Below, in pieces: positions 48,983 to 57,373 of a DNA stretch of 64,000 nucleotides. The notes under the pieces are model-generated. The model worked only from the letters and a program-made list of their open reading frames with translations, was not told the origin of the DNA and did no database searches. The stretch covers positions 580,184-644,183 of the forward strand of contig NZ_JALPVL010000004.1 of NCBI RefSeq assembly GCF_023544465.1, given 5' to 3'. Both the position numbers and the translations under genes were made by a program. Origin of the DNA: Paractinoplanes maris. GTDB taxonomy: Bacteria > Actinomycetota > Actinomycetes > Mycobacteriales > Micromonosporaceae. Position 1 is the stretch's first letter, and each line of letters opens with the position of its first letter.

Positions 48983-49387
48983 CTAGCCCGTACGGCTGGT
49001 CCAGAAGTCGCCGAGGTCGTTGGCCAGCCATAGCGGGGCCGTGGTGAGCGTGTCCCAGAGGAACACCTCGGGCCCGCCGTCGCGGGGCACGCAGAAGGAA
49101 CCGCCGGTGCCGTCGTCGCCGAACGCCACCAGCTCGCGCCGGCGGGGACCGTCCTTGGCCCACTCGGTCTCGTTGCGCCCGGGCAGCTCGGCCAGCGGCC
49201 AGATCACGAACCACCGGCCGCGTTCGTCGTAGACGCCGTCGCTGATCAGGTACAACCGGCGCAGCTGAAGGGGCAGGACGGCCGCCAGCTGCTCCTCGTG
49301 GAGCGCGAGGTCCTCCTCGGTGGCGCCCGGCCGCAGCTGAAAGCCGGCGGCCGTGGTCAGCAGGCGATGCCAGTCAGTGAGAACCAT
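48983..49387 (-). CDS. SUKH/SMI1-KNR4-like protein
   Basis: A 134-residue protein with the SMI1/KNR4 pattern: RPGATEEDLALHEEQLAAVL, PLQLRRLYLISDGVYDERG, LVAFGDDGTGGSFCVPRDGG and EVFLWDTLTTAPLWLANDLG. The family includes immunity proteins against contact-dependent toxins, but also single housekeeping members; no toxin gene is nearby. It starts 25 bases after the siderophore ATPase gene on the same strand, so it may be read from that operon. Its TAG stop is the exact left boundary of the acyltransferase remnant. Confidence 0.75.
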   Translation of the reverse strand: MVLTDWHRLLTTAAGFQLRPGATEEDLALHEEQLAAVLPLQLRRLYLISDGVYDERGRWFVIWPLAELPGRNETEWAKDGPRRRELVAFGDDGTGGSFCVPRDGGPEVFLWDTLTTAPLWLANDLGDFWTSRTG

Positions 49388-49411
49388 GTCCGAATTGTCC
49401 CATAAAGTGGC

Positions 49412-50224
49412 TTACGGTCGAGTGATCGCGACGTGGTGGCGACCCAGCGGAAGCATCAGCGGCTTGCCCGAGGTGGGGTCGGTGATGACCTGACTGTCGA
49501 GGCCGAAGACGGCCCGTACGCAATCCTCGGTCAGCACCGCGGACGGCTCGCCGGCCGCGTGCAGCTTGCCGTCGGCCAGCGCGATCAGATGGTCGGCGTA
49601 GCGGGCGGCCATGTTCAGGTCGTGCAGCACCATCACGATCGTCGTGCCCCGATTGCGGTTGAGGTCGGTCAGCAGGTCGAGCACCTCGACCTGGTGGCTG
49701 ACGTCGAGGAAGGTCGTCGGCTCGTCGAGCAGCAGCAGGTCGGTCTGCTGGGCCAGCGCCATGGCGATCCAGACCCGCTGGCGCTGGCCGCCGGACAGTT
49801 CGTCGACCGACCGGTCGGCCAGGTCGGCCGTGTGCGTGGCGTCCAGCGCGGCGGCCACCGCGGCATCGTCCTCGCGGCTCCAGCGCGACAGCAGGCGCTG
49901 ATGCGGGTTGCGGCCGCGGCCGACCAGGTCCGAGACGGTGATGCCCTCGGGGGCGACCGGCGACTGGGGGAGCAGGCCGAGCGTGCGGGCCAGCTCCTTG
50001 GCCGGCATCTTGTGCACCTCGCGGCCGTCGAGCAGCACGTGGCCGGCGCGCGGCGCGAGCAGCCGCGACATCGAGCGCAGCAGTGTCGACTTGCCGCAGG
50101 CGTTGGCCCCGACGATCGCGGTGATCTTCCCCGGCGGGAGGGTCAGGTCGAGCGATTCGATGACGGTGCGGTCGCCGTAGCCCAGTCTCAGCGACGAGAC
50201 GAGCAGCGAGTGAGTGGCGGTCAC
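49412..50224 (-). CDS. Siderophore ABC transporter ATP-binding protein (FepC/FecE type)
   Basis: A 270-residue ATPase of the iron-chelate uptake family. Walker A is VGANACGKSTLL, the signature ELSGGQRQRVWIAMAL and Walker B LLLLDEPTTFLDVSHQVEVL. Gly-to-Cys in the P-loop (ANACGKS) is a common FepC variant. The GTG at 50224 overlaps the permease stop. It energises the two permeases upstream. The operon is preceded by an IdeR-like box. Confidence 0.93.
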   Translation of the reverse strand: MTATHSLLVSSLRLGYGDRTVIESLDLTLPPGKITAIVGANACGKSTLLRSMSRLLAPRAGHVLLDGREVHKMPAKELARTLGLLPQSPVAPEGITVSDLVGRGRNPHQRLLSRWSREDDAAVAAALDATHTADLADRSVDELSGGQRQRVWIAMALAQQTDLLLLDEPTTFLDVSHQVEVLDLLTDLNRNRGTTIVMVLHDLNMAARYADHLIALADGKLHAAGEPSAVLTEDCVRAVFGLDSQVITDPTSGKPLMLPLGRHHVAITRP

Positions 50225-51264
50225 AGGGAGCCTCCCGCGCGGTTGGTGCGGATGAGCAGATAGACGAGGTAGGGCGCGCCGAGTACGCCGGTGACGACGC
50301 CGACCGGGTAGCGGATGTCGAACGCGTACTGGCCGATCAGGTCGGCCACCAGCACCAGCAGCGCGCCGACCAGGCCGGCCGGCACGAGCAGCGACCCGGC
50401 CGAGCCGATGATCCGGGCGGCGATCGGGCCGGACAGGAAGGCCACGAAGGCGATCGGCCCGGTGGCGGCGGTGGCGAAGGCGAGCAGGCCCACGGCGGCG
50501 ACGATCACCACGATGCGGGTGCGTTCCAGCCGTACGCCCAGGGCGGCCGCCGTGTCGTCGCCGAGCTGCAGCATGAACAGGTTGCGGGCCTGCCCGAGCA
50601 GCAGCGGCCCGAGCACCAGCAGGGCCAGGGCCACCTGAGCCGTCTCGTCCCAGGTGGCGCCGTTGAGGCTGCCGGTCAGCCAGCGCTGGGCCTGCTGCAG
50701 GTCCCACTGGGCGGCCTGGCTCAGAACGTACGCGGTGGCGCTGTCCAGCATGGCGGCGATGCCGATGCCGATCAGGATGAGCCGGGTGCCGGCCACCCCG
50801 TCGCGGAACGACAGCGTGTAGACGATGATCGCCACGGCCAGCCCGGCCCCGATGGCGAAGGCCGACACGCCGGTCTCGGTCAGCCCGAGCACCACGATGG
50901 CGAAGGCCGCCGCCGCGCTCGCGCCGGACGTGATGCCGATGACGTCGGGACTGGCCAGGGGGTTGCGCAGCATCGTCTGGAAGGTGACGCCGCCCATCCC
51001 GAAGCAGAAGCCGGCCAGGGCGGCCAGGGTCGCGCGCGGCAGCCGCAGCTCGCCCACGGTGAACGACGCGCCCGGCACGGTCTCACCCAGGATCACCCGC
51101 CAGATCTCGGACGGCGGGTAGAAGGTCTCGCCGACCATCAGGTTGACCCCGTACGCCGCGACGACCAGCGTGGCCAGCAGGCCGATGACCAGGGCGCGGC
51201 GGCGCGAGCGCCGGACGCGGCTGCCGGTGACCGCGGCGAGGGTCGGCGAAAGGGAAGTGCTCAC
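50221..51264 (-). CDS. Siderophore ABC transporter permease (FecCD family, FepG-like)
   Basis: A 347-residue permease with about nine to ten membrane helices. Family segments are GFCFGMGGVTFQTMLRNPLA, GITSGASAAAAFAIV, the coupling-loop LGVRLERTRIVVI and ATGPIAFVAFLSGPIAARII. The GTG at 51264 overlaps the stop of the sister permease gene. The two permeases form a heterodimer. The short, Arg-rich start precedes the first helix. Confidence 0.92.
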   Translation of the reverse strand: MSTSLSPTLAAVTGSRVRRSRRRALVIGLLATLVVAAYGVNLMVGETFYPPSEIWRVILGETVPGASFTVGELRLPRATLAALAGFCFGMGGVTFQTMLRNPLASPDVIGITSGASAAAAFAIVVLGLTETGVSAFAIGAGLAVAIIVYTLSFRDGVAGTRLILIGIGIAAMLDSATAYVLSQAAQWDLQQAQRWLTGSLNGATWDETAQVALALLVLGPLLLGQARNLFMLQLGDDTAAALGVRLERTRIVVIVAAVGLLAFATAATGPIAFVAFLSGPIAARIIGSAGSLLVPAGLVGALLVLVADLIGQYAFDIRYPVGVVTGVLGAPYLVYLLIRTNRAGGSL

Positions 51265-52307
51265 AGCTCGCGCACCTTCTGCCGCCGGACGAAGTAGATG
51301 AAGAACGGGGCGCCGATCAGCGCCGTGATGATGCCGACGTCGATCTCCTGCGGGCGCGCCACCACCCGGCCCACCACGTCGGCCGCGGTCAGCAGGGCCG
51401 CGCCGATCAGGGCCGAGAAGGGCAGCAGCCAGCGGTGGTCGAGGCCGACGAGCAGCCGGCAGAAGTGCGGGACGACCAGGCCCACGAAGGCGATCGGGCC
51501 GGCCACGGCGGTGGACGCGCCGCACAGCAGCACGGCTCCCAGAGCGGCCACCCCGCGCGTGACGGCCACCCGCTCGCCGAGCCCGGCCGCCAGGTCGTCG
51601 CCGAGGGCCAGGGAGTTGAGCGCCTTGGCCGACAGCAGCGAGACCGCGAAGCCGACGGCCAGGAACGGCAGCACCAGGCGCAGGCTGTCGTAGCTGGCCC
51701 CGCCGACGCCGCCGATCATCCACGACTGGAAACCCGTGGCGATGTCGCTCCGCGGGAGCACGAACGCACTGATCAGCGACGCGAGCGCGGCCGAGATGGC
51801 GGCGCCGGCCAGGGCCAGCTTGAGCGGGGTGGCCCCGCCCCGGCCGAGCGAGCCCACGGCGTACACGAAAACAGCCGCCACCGCGGCGCCGAGAATGGCC
51901 ACCCAGATGTAGCCGGCCGCCGAGGCCAGGCCGAACGAGACGATGCCGGTGACCACGGCCAGCGAGGCGCCCATGTTGACGCCGAGGATGCCGGGGTCGG
52001 CCAGCGGGTTGCGGGTGACGCCCTGCATGACCGCGCCGGCCAGGCCGAGCGCGGCGCCGACGGCGACGGCCAGGAACGTGCGCGGGATGCGCTTGACCAC
52101 GGCCGCCTGGGCCAGGGTGTCGGTCTGGCCCCGCACGCCGGCCACGATGTCGGCCCAGCCGACGATCCGCGAGCCGAACGCGACCGACGCGATCATGATC
52201 AGCACGAGCGCGGCCAGGGCGGCCAGGATCCAGAGCGTACGCACCCGGGCCGGGCGCCGCCGGTCGACGGCGGCACCCGGCCCGGGACGGGAGTCGAGCT
52301 GCGTCAT
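51261..52307 (-). CDS. Siderophore ABC transporter permease (FecCD family, FepD-like)
   Basis: A 348-residue permease with VGAALGLAGAVMQGVTRNPL, ADPGILGVNMGASLAVVTGI, LGERVAVTRGVAALGAVLL and STAVAGPIAFVGLVVPHFCR, all typical of FecCD proteins. The ATG at 52307 overlaps the binding-protein stop (ATGA). It pairs with the gene at 50221 to form the membrane channel. Confidence 0.92.
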   Translation of the reverse strand: MTQLDSRPGPGAAVDRRRPARVRTLWILAALAALVLIMIASVAFGSRIVGWADIVAGVRGQTDTLAQAAVVKRIPRTFLAVAVGAALGLAGAVMQGVTRNPLADPGILGVNMGASLAVVTGIVSFGLASAAGYIWVAILGAAVAAVFVYAVGSLGRGGATPLKLALAGAAISAALASLISAFVLPRSDIATGFQSWMIGGVGGASYDSLRLVLPFLAVGFAVSLLSAKALNSLALGDDLAAGLGERVAVTRGVAALGAVLLCGASTAVAGPIAFVGLVVPHFCRLLVGLDHRWLLPFSALIGAALLTAADVVGRVVARPQEIDVGIITALIGAPFFIYFVRRQKVREL

Positions 52308-53347
52308 GACACCTTGTCAGCGGCGGTCGCGAGCAGGTTGACGTAGTCGTCGAGCACGTACGGGATGGCCAGCACGGTCGGGTTGGCCGCCGTGGCCAGC
52401 GGGGTGCTGCCGACCAGGCTGACCACCGAGCCCCGCTTGAGCGCCGGGATCTTCGACAGCAGCGGGTCGGCCTGCAGCTTGGCCAGCTGGTCCTCGCTGT
52501 CGGCGTACATCACGATGACGTCGACGTCGTCGAACGCCTGGATCTGCTCGGCGCTCTTGTTCAGCGTGAACGCGTCGGTGCCCGCCGAGTCCTTCTCGAC
52601 CACGTCGGCGATCTTGAGGCCGAGGTCGCTGAAGAACTGGGTCCGGGTGTCGTGGCTGGTGTAGTAGCCGATCTTGCTGAGGTCGGTCGGGTCGATGTGC
52701 GTCACGAACATCGTCTGCTTGCCGGCCAGCTGCGGCTTCTTCGCGGCCGCGTCCGTCATCGCCTTCTCGGTGCTCGCGATCAGCTCGTTGCCCTGCGCCT
52801 CGAGGCCGAGAGCCTGGCTCGAGAGCTTCACGATGTCACGCCACGGGGTGGCCCAGGGAGCGTCCGGGTAGGCGACGACCGGCGCGATCTTGCTCAGCGT
52901 GTCGTAGTCCTGCTGGGTGAGGCCCGAGTAGGTGGCCAGGATGACGTCCGGCTTGGTGTTCGCGACCGCCTCGAACGCGATGCCGTCGGTCTCGTCGAAC
53001 ATGACCGGGGTCTGCCCGCCGAGCTGCTTGATCTTCTCGCCGACCCACGGCAGCATGCCGTCGCCGTCGTCGTCACCGAAGTTGGCCTTGGCCATGCCGA
53101 CCGGCACGATGCCCAGCGCCAGCGGCACCTCGTGGTTCTCCCACTGCACGGTGGCGACCCGCTCGGGCTTCTTCTCGATGGTGGTCGTGCCGAGCTTGTG
53201 CTTGATGGTGATCGGGAACGAGGCGGTCGCGGCGGAGCTGCCGCCGGCCGCCGGCTCGGCCGGCTCGTCGGAACCGCCACCGCAGGCGGCGAGCGCCAGG
53301 GCGGTGGCGGTGGCGACAGCAGCCGCCAGCAAACGGTGAGCGCGCAT
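52304..53347 (-). CDS. Siderophore-binding lipoprotein (FepB/FecB-like)
   Basis: A 347-residue extracellular receptor. The lipoprotein signal ends ALAAC (Cys about residue 22) and a Gly/Ala/Ser linker follows. The class III binding-protein fold shows ITIKHKLGTTTIEKKPERVA, PDVILATYSGLTQQDYDTLS and the C-terminal VDVIVMYADSEDQLAKLQ. It delivers ferric siderophore to the permeases encoded behind it. The ligand type cannot be read from sequence; no siderophore biosynthesis genes are in the window, so uptake of a foreign chelate is possible. Confidence 0.92.
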   Translation of the reverse strand: MRAHRLLAAAVATATALALAACGGGSDEPAEPAAGGSSAATASFPITIKHKLGTTTIEKKPERVATVQWENHEVPLALGIVPVGMAKANFGDDDGDGMLPWVGEKIKQLGGQTPVMFDETDGIAFEAVANTKPDVILATYSGLTQQDYDTLSKIAPVVAYPDAPWATPWRDIVKLSSQALGLEAQGNELIASTEKAMTDAAAKKPQLAGKQTMFVTHIDPTDLSKIGYYTSHDTRTQFFSDLGLKIADVVEKDSAGTDAFTLNKSAEQIQAFDDVDVIVMYADSEDQLAKLQADPLLSKIPALKRGSVVSLVGSTPLATAANPTVLAIPYVLDDYVNLLATAADKVS

Positions 53348-53374
53348 GCGCGGTCTCCAGTTCTACAATCTTCA

Positions 53375-53393
53375 AGTAAGGGGTGCCTAACCT
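53375..53393. promoter_or_regulatory. IdeR/DmdR-type iron box upstream of the siderophore operon
   Basis: TAAGGGGTGCCTAACCTAA matches the 19-base IdeR/DtxR consensus TTAGGTTAGSCTAACCTAA at 15 positions, with one half-site perfect. It lies 27 bases upstream of the binding-protein ATG, in the expected promoter zone. Iron-loaded IdeR/DmdR would repress the four transporter genes. Confidence 0.85.
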
Positions 53394-53547
53394 AACATCC
53401 GATTCTGCGGGCATCGGAGGGCGCGGGCAACTCAGGACTTAGATCACCGCTGCTCCGGGGCGTCGCCCGGGTCGGTGAGGGATCTGCTAGGGGTGTCAGC
53501 CGTCGGTGTGATCGACGCCGGCCGCGCCGGTGACTCAGGATGACGGG

Positions 53548-53937
53548 ATGGTTCTGGCCGTTGTCCTCGTGCTGATCGGCCTGGGCGTCCTCACCCTGGG
53601 CGTACGGGATCTGTCGCGCGTCCGCCGGCTGCGCCGTGAGGGTCTGCGGGCCGTGGGCACGGTGACCGCCCACGAGCTCCGGCCCAGCGGCAGCTCGTCG
53701 ATCGTCGTCGACTACCGGGACGACCTCGGCGTCCCGCACCGGATGACCAGCCCGCTCTCGTCGTACCTGCCGACCGTCGGCGTCGGCGAGCCGGTGACCG
53801 TGCGCTATGTGCCGGGCGAGCCGGCCAGTGCGCACCTCGACGACCGCCGCGAGAACACCCTCGGCACCGCCGGCCTCGTGGTCCTCGGCGTGGGCTTCAC
53901 CGTGGCCGGAGTGGCGCTCGCCCTGCGGGGCGGCTGA
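53548..53937 (+). CDS. DUF3592-type small membrane protein
   Basis: A 129-residue protein with an N-terminal helix (VLAVVLVLIGLGVLTLGVRD), a beta-rich soluble part (RAVGTVTAHELRPSGSSSIV, ending in VTVRYVPGEPASAHLD), and a C-terminal helix (LGTAGLVVLGVGFTVAGVAL). This helix-beta-helix layout is DUF3592. The ATG at 53548 has AGGATGACGGG in front and is preferred over the in-frame GTG at 53530. Function unknown; monocistronic. Confidence 0.75.
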   Translation: MVLAVVLVLIGLGVLTLGVRDLSRVRRLRREGLRAVGTVTAHELRPSGSSSIVVDYRDDLGVPHRMTSPLSSYLPTVGVGEPVTVRYVPGEPASAHLDDRRENTLGTAGLVVLGVGFTVAGVALALRGG

Positions 53938-53946
53938 CACGCGAAA

Positions 53947-53970
53947 CCCGGACCCTCGATCAGGTCCGGG
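53947..53970. terminator. Bidirectional terminator hairpin
   Basis: CCCGGACC (53947-53954) pairs with GGTCCGGG (53963-53970) around an eight-base loop. It sits between convergent genes. AAA on the left gives a short T-run for the minus strand. Confidence 0.8.
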
Positions 53971-53985
53971 CCGTTGCGGGCGTGC

Positions 53986-54438
53986 TCAGCAGTTGGTCGC
54001 GGTGCCCTTGCCGAACTTGCAGCTGTTGATGGTCTTGCCGGTGGCGCTGCGCAGGATCGCGGTGTCGCCGGTGTTGTTCCAGATGTACGCGCCCGAACCC
54101 CAGTAACGGTCGGTCGCGGCCGGCCTCCCGTTGGTCCCCTTGCCGGTGTGCACAGTCACCGACTTGCCCGCGCTCAACACGTACGAGCCGAACTTGTAGA
54201 CGTGGTTCGCGGTGTCCCGGACCGTGAAGTCCTTGAGCTGAATGGCCTTCTTGGTGCTGTTGGACAGCCGGAACCATTCGCCGTTCAGGCTGGCGTTGCT
54301 GCGCGTGTCCGACCCCGGCGAGTCGTAATAGATCCGGCTGAAATACACCGGAGCCTCGGCTGCCTGAGCCGGCGTGGCCACGGCGACCCCCAGCATCGAG
54401 GCCGCAACCGAAACCGCGACGAGAAACCTCTTCTTCAC
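53986..54438 (-). CDS. Secreted lamin-tail domain (LTD) protein
   Basis: A 150-residue exported protein with a signal peptide ending TPAQA. The rest is one lamin-tail-type immunoglobulin fold: YFSRIYYDSPGSDTRSNASL, GEWFRLSNSTKKAIQLKDFT and an end with DTAILRSATGKTINSCK. Two cysteines near the C-terminus probably form a disulfide. Actinomycetes often secrete such single-domain proteins; the function is unknown, though LTDs elsewhere attach to nucleases or act as binding modules. It has its own hairpin terminator. Confidence 0.82.
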   Translation of the reverse strand: MKKRFLVAVSVAASMLGVAVATPAQAAEAPVYFSRIYYDSPGSDTRSNASLNGEWFRLSNSTKKAIQLKDFTVRDTANHVYKFGSYVLSAGKSVTVHTGKGTNGRPAATDRYWGSGAYIWNNTGDTAILRSATGKTINSCKFGKGTATNC

Positions 54439-54596
54439 CGTGTCTGCCTTCCGACGTGAACGGAGCCACCTGATGCTGCATCACTCAACGGTGTTTCCGG
54501 GTCACCGCAGTTCGGCCACACGGCCCGATCCGTCAGATGATCAGCCGACCGCAAATCGGCGTGCGGCCGTTCCGCCCGGTCCGTTACGGTCGCCGG

Positions 54597-55349
54597 ATGA
54601 GCGAGCGGGCGACCTTCGAGCACCTGGTGGCCGAGGCCGGTGCCACTACTCAGGAGGGCTGGGATTTCACGTGGCTGACGGGCCGGGCCTCCGGTTCCGA
54701 CCCGACCTGGTCCTATCCCGACCGAGCTCGCGAGCTGGTGCGGCACAGCGCAAGCCTGCTCGACGCCGACACGGGCGGCGGCGAGCTGCTCTCCTCACTC
54801 GGGCCGCTGCCCGACCGCACGGTGGCGGTCGAGGGCTGGGAGCCCAACCTTCCCGTCGCCCGGGGCCGGTTGGCCCCGCTCGGGGTGGACGTGCGCTTCG
54901 CTCCCGGGCCGGAGCTGCCGCTCGCCGATCGATCAGTCGATCTGGTCCTCAACCGGCACGGCCGGCTGAACCCGGCTGAGGTGGCCCGCGTCCTCACCCC
55001 CGGTGGCACGCTGCTGACGCAGCAGGTGGGCAGCGACGACTGCACCGGGATCAACGAGGCTCTGGGCGCCCCCGAGCCCTATGACCGGGCCTGGAACGCC
55101 TCCGTCGCCGCCGACCGGCTGACCGCGGCGGGCCTGGCCGTGATCGACGTCCGGGAGCAGTGGCCAACCTTGCGGTTCCACGACGTCGGAGCCCTGGTCT
55201 ATCAACTGCGGGCCGTGCCGTGGCAGGTCCGCGACTTCACCGTCGACCGGTACGAGGCAGCGCTTCGCCGCATCGACGCGGGCATCCGGGCGACCGGCGA
55301 GTTCCGCGTGCTCGCCCACCGTTTCCTGATCGAGGCCCGCCGGAGCTGA
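54597..55349 (+). CDS. SAM-dependent methyltransferase-like protein
   Basis: A 250-residue protein with class I methyltransferase fold features: a glycine-containing first strand region (LLDADTGGGELLSSLG), TVAVEGWEPNLPVARGRLAP, an acidic turn before FAPGPELPLADRSVDLVLNR, and HGRLNPAEVARVLTPGGTLL. The SAM motif is somewhat atypical. The ATG at 54597 gives the natural start. Substrate unknown. It ends three bases before the convergent PrsW-like gene. Confidence 0.78.
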   Translation: MSERATFEHLVAEAGATTQEGWDFTWLTGRASGSDPTWSYPDRARELVRHSASLLDADTGGGELLSSLGPLPDRTVAVEGWEPNLPVARGRLAPLGVDVRFAPGPELPLADRSVDLVLNRHGRLNPAEVARVLTPGGTLLTQQVGSDDCTGINEALGAPEPYDRAWNASVAADRLTAAGLAVIDVREQWPTLRFHDVGALVYQLRAVPWQVRDFTVDRYEAALRRIDAGIRATGEFRVLAHRFLIEARRS

Positions 55350-55352
55350 CCC

Positions 55353-56144
55353 TCACCGGAGCGCTGTGACCAGGGCGGGTGAGACGGCCCGTTCGCGGGT
55401 GCCCAGGCGGTGGGCGCTGATCGTCAGCAGGGTCAGGCTGATCACGCCGATCACCAGGTAGGCGGGGATCGTGGCGAACGAGTCCCAGGCGGCGTGCAAG
55501 GTCACCGCCACGACGAAGGTCAGCCCGAACGCGGCCACCGACGAGAGGGACCAGCGGCGGTCGGCCGCGGCCCACAGGGCGGTCGCGGTCAGGCCGGTCC
55601 AGGCCATGTGGGCGGCCGGGCTCAGGACGCCGCGCAGCAGCAACAGGCCGTCCACCGCGTGCAGGTCGCCCTGGCTCTGCACCAGCGCGACGAAGGCGTA
55701 GCCCATGGTCTCGAGCGCCGCGAAGCCGGCTCCGGCGGCCACCCCGACGAGCAGGCCGTCGGCCGGACGGCGGTGCCGGGTGAACAGCAGGACCGCGAGC
55801 GGGGCGATCAGCTTGGCCGACTCCTCGATCAGGCCGACCGCCACCTTGGGCAGCGTGCCCAGATCGTGCAGCGTGTCGAACTCGAGCGTGCCCGCCGCGG
55901 CCAGCCCGACCAGGCCGCCGACGAAGGCGATCAGGGCCACCGTGCCGCCGCCGACCGAGAAGGTCAGACGGCGGCCCCGGATGAAGGTGACGAACGCCGC
56001 CGGTACGAGCGCCGCGCCCAGCAGCAACAGGGACGGCACGAGGTTGGGGTTCTGGGTGTCGACCAGTGTGCGGCGCAGGATCTCGAACAGCGCGCCGCCC
56101 GCGACCAGCACCAGCAGCCAGGTGCCCTTCGGTGGCTGTCGCAT
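55353..56144 (-). CDS. PrsW-family intramembrane metalloprotease
   Basis: A 263-residue membrane protein with about eight helices. Putative metal-site residues are present: Glu107-Glu108 in VGLIEESAKLIAPL, His in LSPAAHMAWTGLTA and His in TLHAAWDSFA, the pattern of PrsW/CPBP-type proteases. PrsW in Bacillus cuts an anti-sigma factor; many actinobacterial members are uncharacterised. It is five bases behind the bicupin gene on the same strand and is likely cotranscribed with it. The actual substrate is unknown. Confidence 0.85.
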   Translation of the reverse strand: MRQPPKGTWLLVLVAGGALFEILRRTLVDTQNPNLVPSLLLLGAALVPAAFVTFIRGRRLTFSVGGGTVALIAFVGGLVGLAAAGTLEFDTLHDLGTLPKVAVGLIEESAKLIAPLAVLLFTRHRRPADGLLVGVAAGAGFAALETMGYAFVALVQSQGDLHAVDGLLLLRGVLSPAAHMAWTGLTATALWAAADRRWSLSSVAAFGLTFVVAVTLHAAWDSFATIPAYLVIGVISLTLLTISAHRLGTRERAVSPALVTALR

Positions 56145-56149
56145 CGGGC

Positions 56150-57190
56150 TCAGGCCACCGGGTCGATCGGGTTGAACCGGCCCACGATCAGCGGGTCGGC
56201 CGGGGTGAACGGCAGCTTGGGCAGGTCCTCGGGCGCGATGCCGAACTCGGTCGCGACCACGTCCGGGCGCAGTGCGCTCAGCGCGGCCCGGTAGCCGATG
56301 TCGCGCGGCATGGGCTGGTCGAAGAAGATCAGGAAGTGGATGTCGCCGTCGCCGATGTCCTCGATCTGGTGCGGGTAGGAGCGCGGGATGAAGTAGACGT
56401 CGCCCGGGTGCAGCTCGAAGGTGTCCGAGGTGCCGTCCGGGTTGAGGATCGTCATGCGGCCGGTGCCCTGGGCGATGTAGCCCATCTCGGCGGTCTCCGG
56501 GTGCCAGTGCGGCTCGCGCATGCCGTTGTCCGGGATCTTCAGCGAATACATCGAGACCTTGTCGAGCGCCGCCCAGAACTGGCTGCGGGCCGTCTTGACC
56601 GCGCCGTCCATCGACTGCACCGGCGGGGACATCGTCTCCACGTCGAACTTGAACGGGTCGGTGCGCCCGTCGTCGATCGTCGGCTCGGGCCGGGCCGGCA
56701 GGTCCTGGATCGCGGTGTCTCGCACCTCGTGGTTGCGCTTGCTGACCGCGCCGGCGTTCATATCGAAGGTGTTGCCGATGACCGCGTCGGTCATCACCGC
56801 GAGCGAGCCGGCCAGGCCGAACTCCTCGGGGCGTTCGTGGGTGAGCGTGGCGATGAACTCGGCCGTCTCGTCACCCAGCACCTCGATCGTGTGCAGCGCG
56901 CCGGAGGGCACGAAGAACATCTGGCCCACGCCGATGGTGAACCGGTGGTAGGTACTGCCGTTGTCGAAGATCGTGACCAGCGCCGAGCCGCGCAGGCAGT
57001 AGGTCAGCTCGTTGGCGTTGGTGTGCCAGTGCGGCTCGCGCAACGTGCCCGCCTCGAGCACCAGCCGGCGGATGGACAGCCGGCTCAGCAACGGGAAATC
57101 GTCGGCGCCCAGGCTCTGCACCGAGCCTCCCCGGTGCTCGCTGTCCGGTTTCTGGTCGCGCAGCGACATGACGTGGCGTGAGGTGGTCAC
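56150..57190 (-). CDS. Bicupin protein, oxalate decarboxylase-like
   Basis: A 346-residue protein with two germin-like cupin domains. Domain one has REPHWHTNANELTYCLRGSA and a downstream PSGALHTIEVL; domain two has REPHWHPETAEMGYIAQGTG and RSYPHQIEDIG. Each provides the three-His-one-Glu manganese site of oxalate decarboxylase/oxidase. The catalytic lid Glu of OxdC was not identified with certainty, so a related reaction is possible. The GTG at 57190 follows GGAGGAGAACC. It is divergent from the Mn2+ transporter gene. Confidence 0.85.
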   Translation of the reverse strand: MTTSRHVMSLRDQKPDSEHRGGSVQSLGADDFPLLSRLSIRRLVLEAGTLREPHWHTNANELTYCLRGSALVTIFDNGSTYHRFTIGVGQMFFVPSGALHTIEVLGDETAEFIATLTHERPEEFGLAGSLAVMTDAVIGNTFDMNAGAVSKRNHEVRDTAIQDLPARPEPTIDDGRTDPFKFDVETMSPPVQSMDGAVKTARSQFWAALDKVSMYSLKIPDNGMREPHWHPETAEMGYIAQGTGRMTILNPDGTSDTFELHPGDVYFIPRSYPHQIEDIGDGDIHFLIFFDQPMPRDIGYRAALSALRPDVVATEFGIAPEDLPKLPFTPADPLIVGRFNPIDPVA

Positions 57191-57373
57191 GGTTCTCCTC
57201 CGATGCGAAAGGGATCGGCTCCCATACTTCAAAGCCGGGATCGCGAAGCCAATGTGGAGAAACGCCACCGGACTCCGGTGGCCGGTGGGTACCCCGGCCC
57301 CGATCGCTTCTCCCGGCTTCGTATCGCACATCTCAGTGATGCGCGGCATGTGCGGCGAGCGGACTATTCCGCC

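Noticed and set aside
48983..49387. Toxin-immunity locus based on the SUKH-like protein
   Set aside because: No polymorphic toxin, secretion-system or repeat cassette lies nearby, and the family also has non-immunity members.
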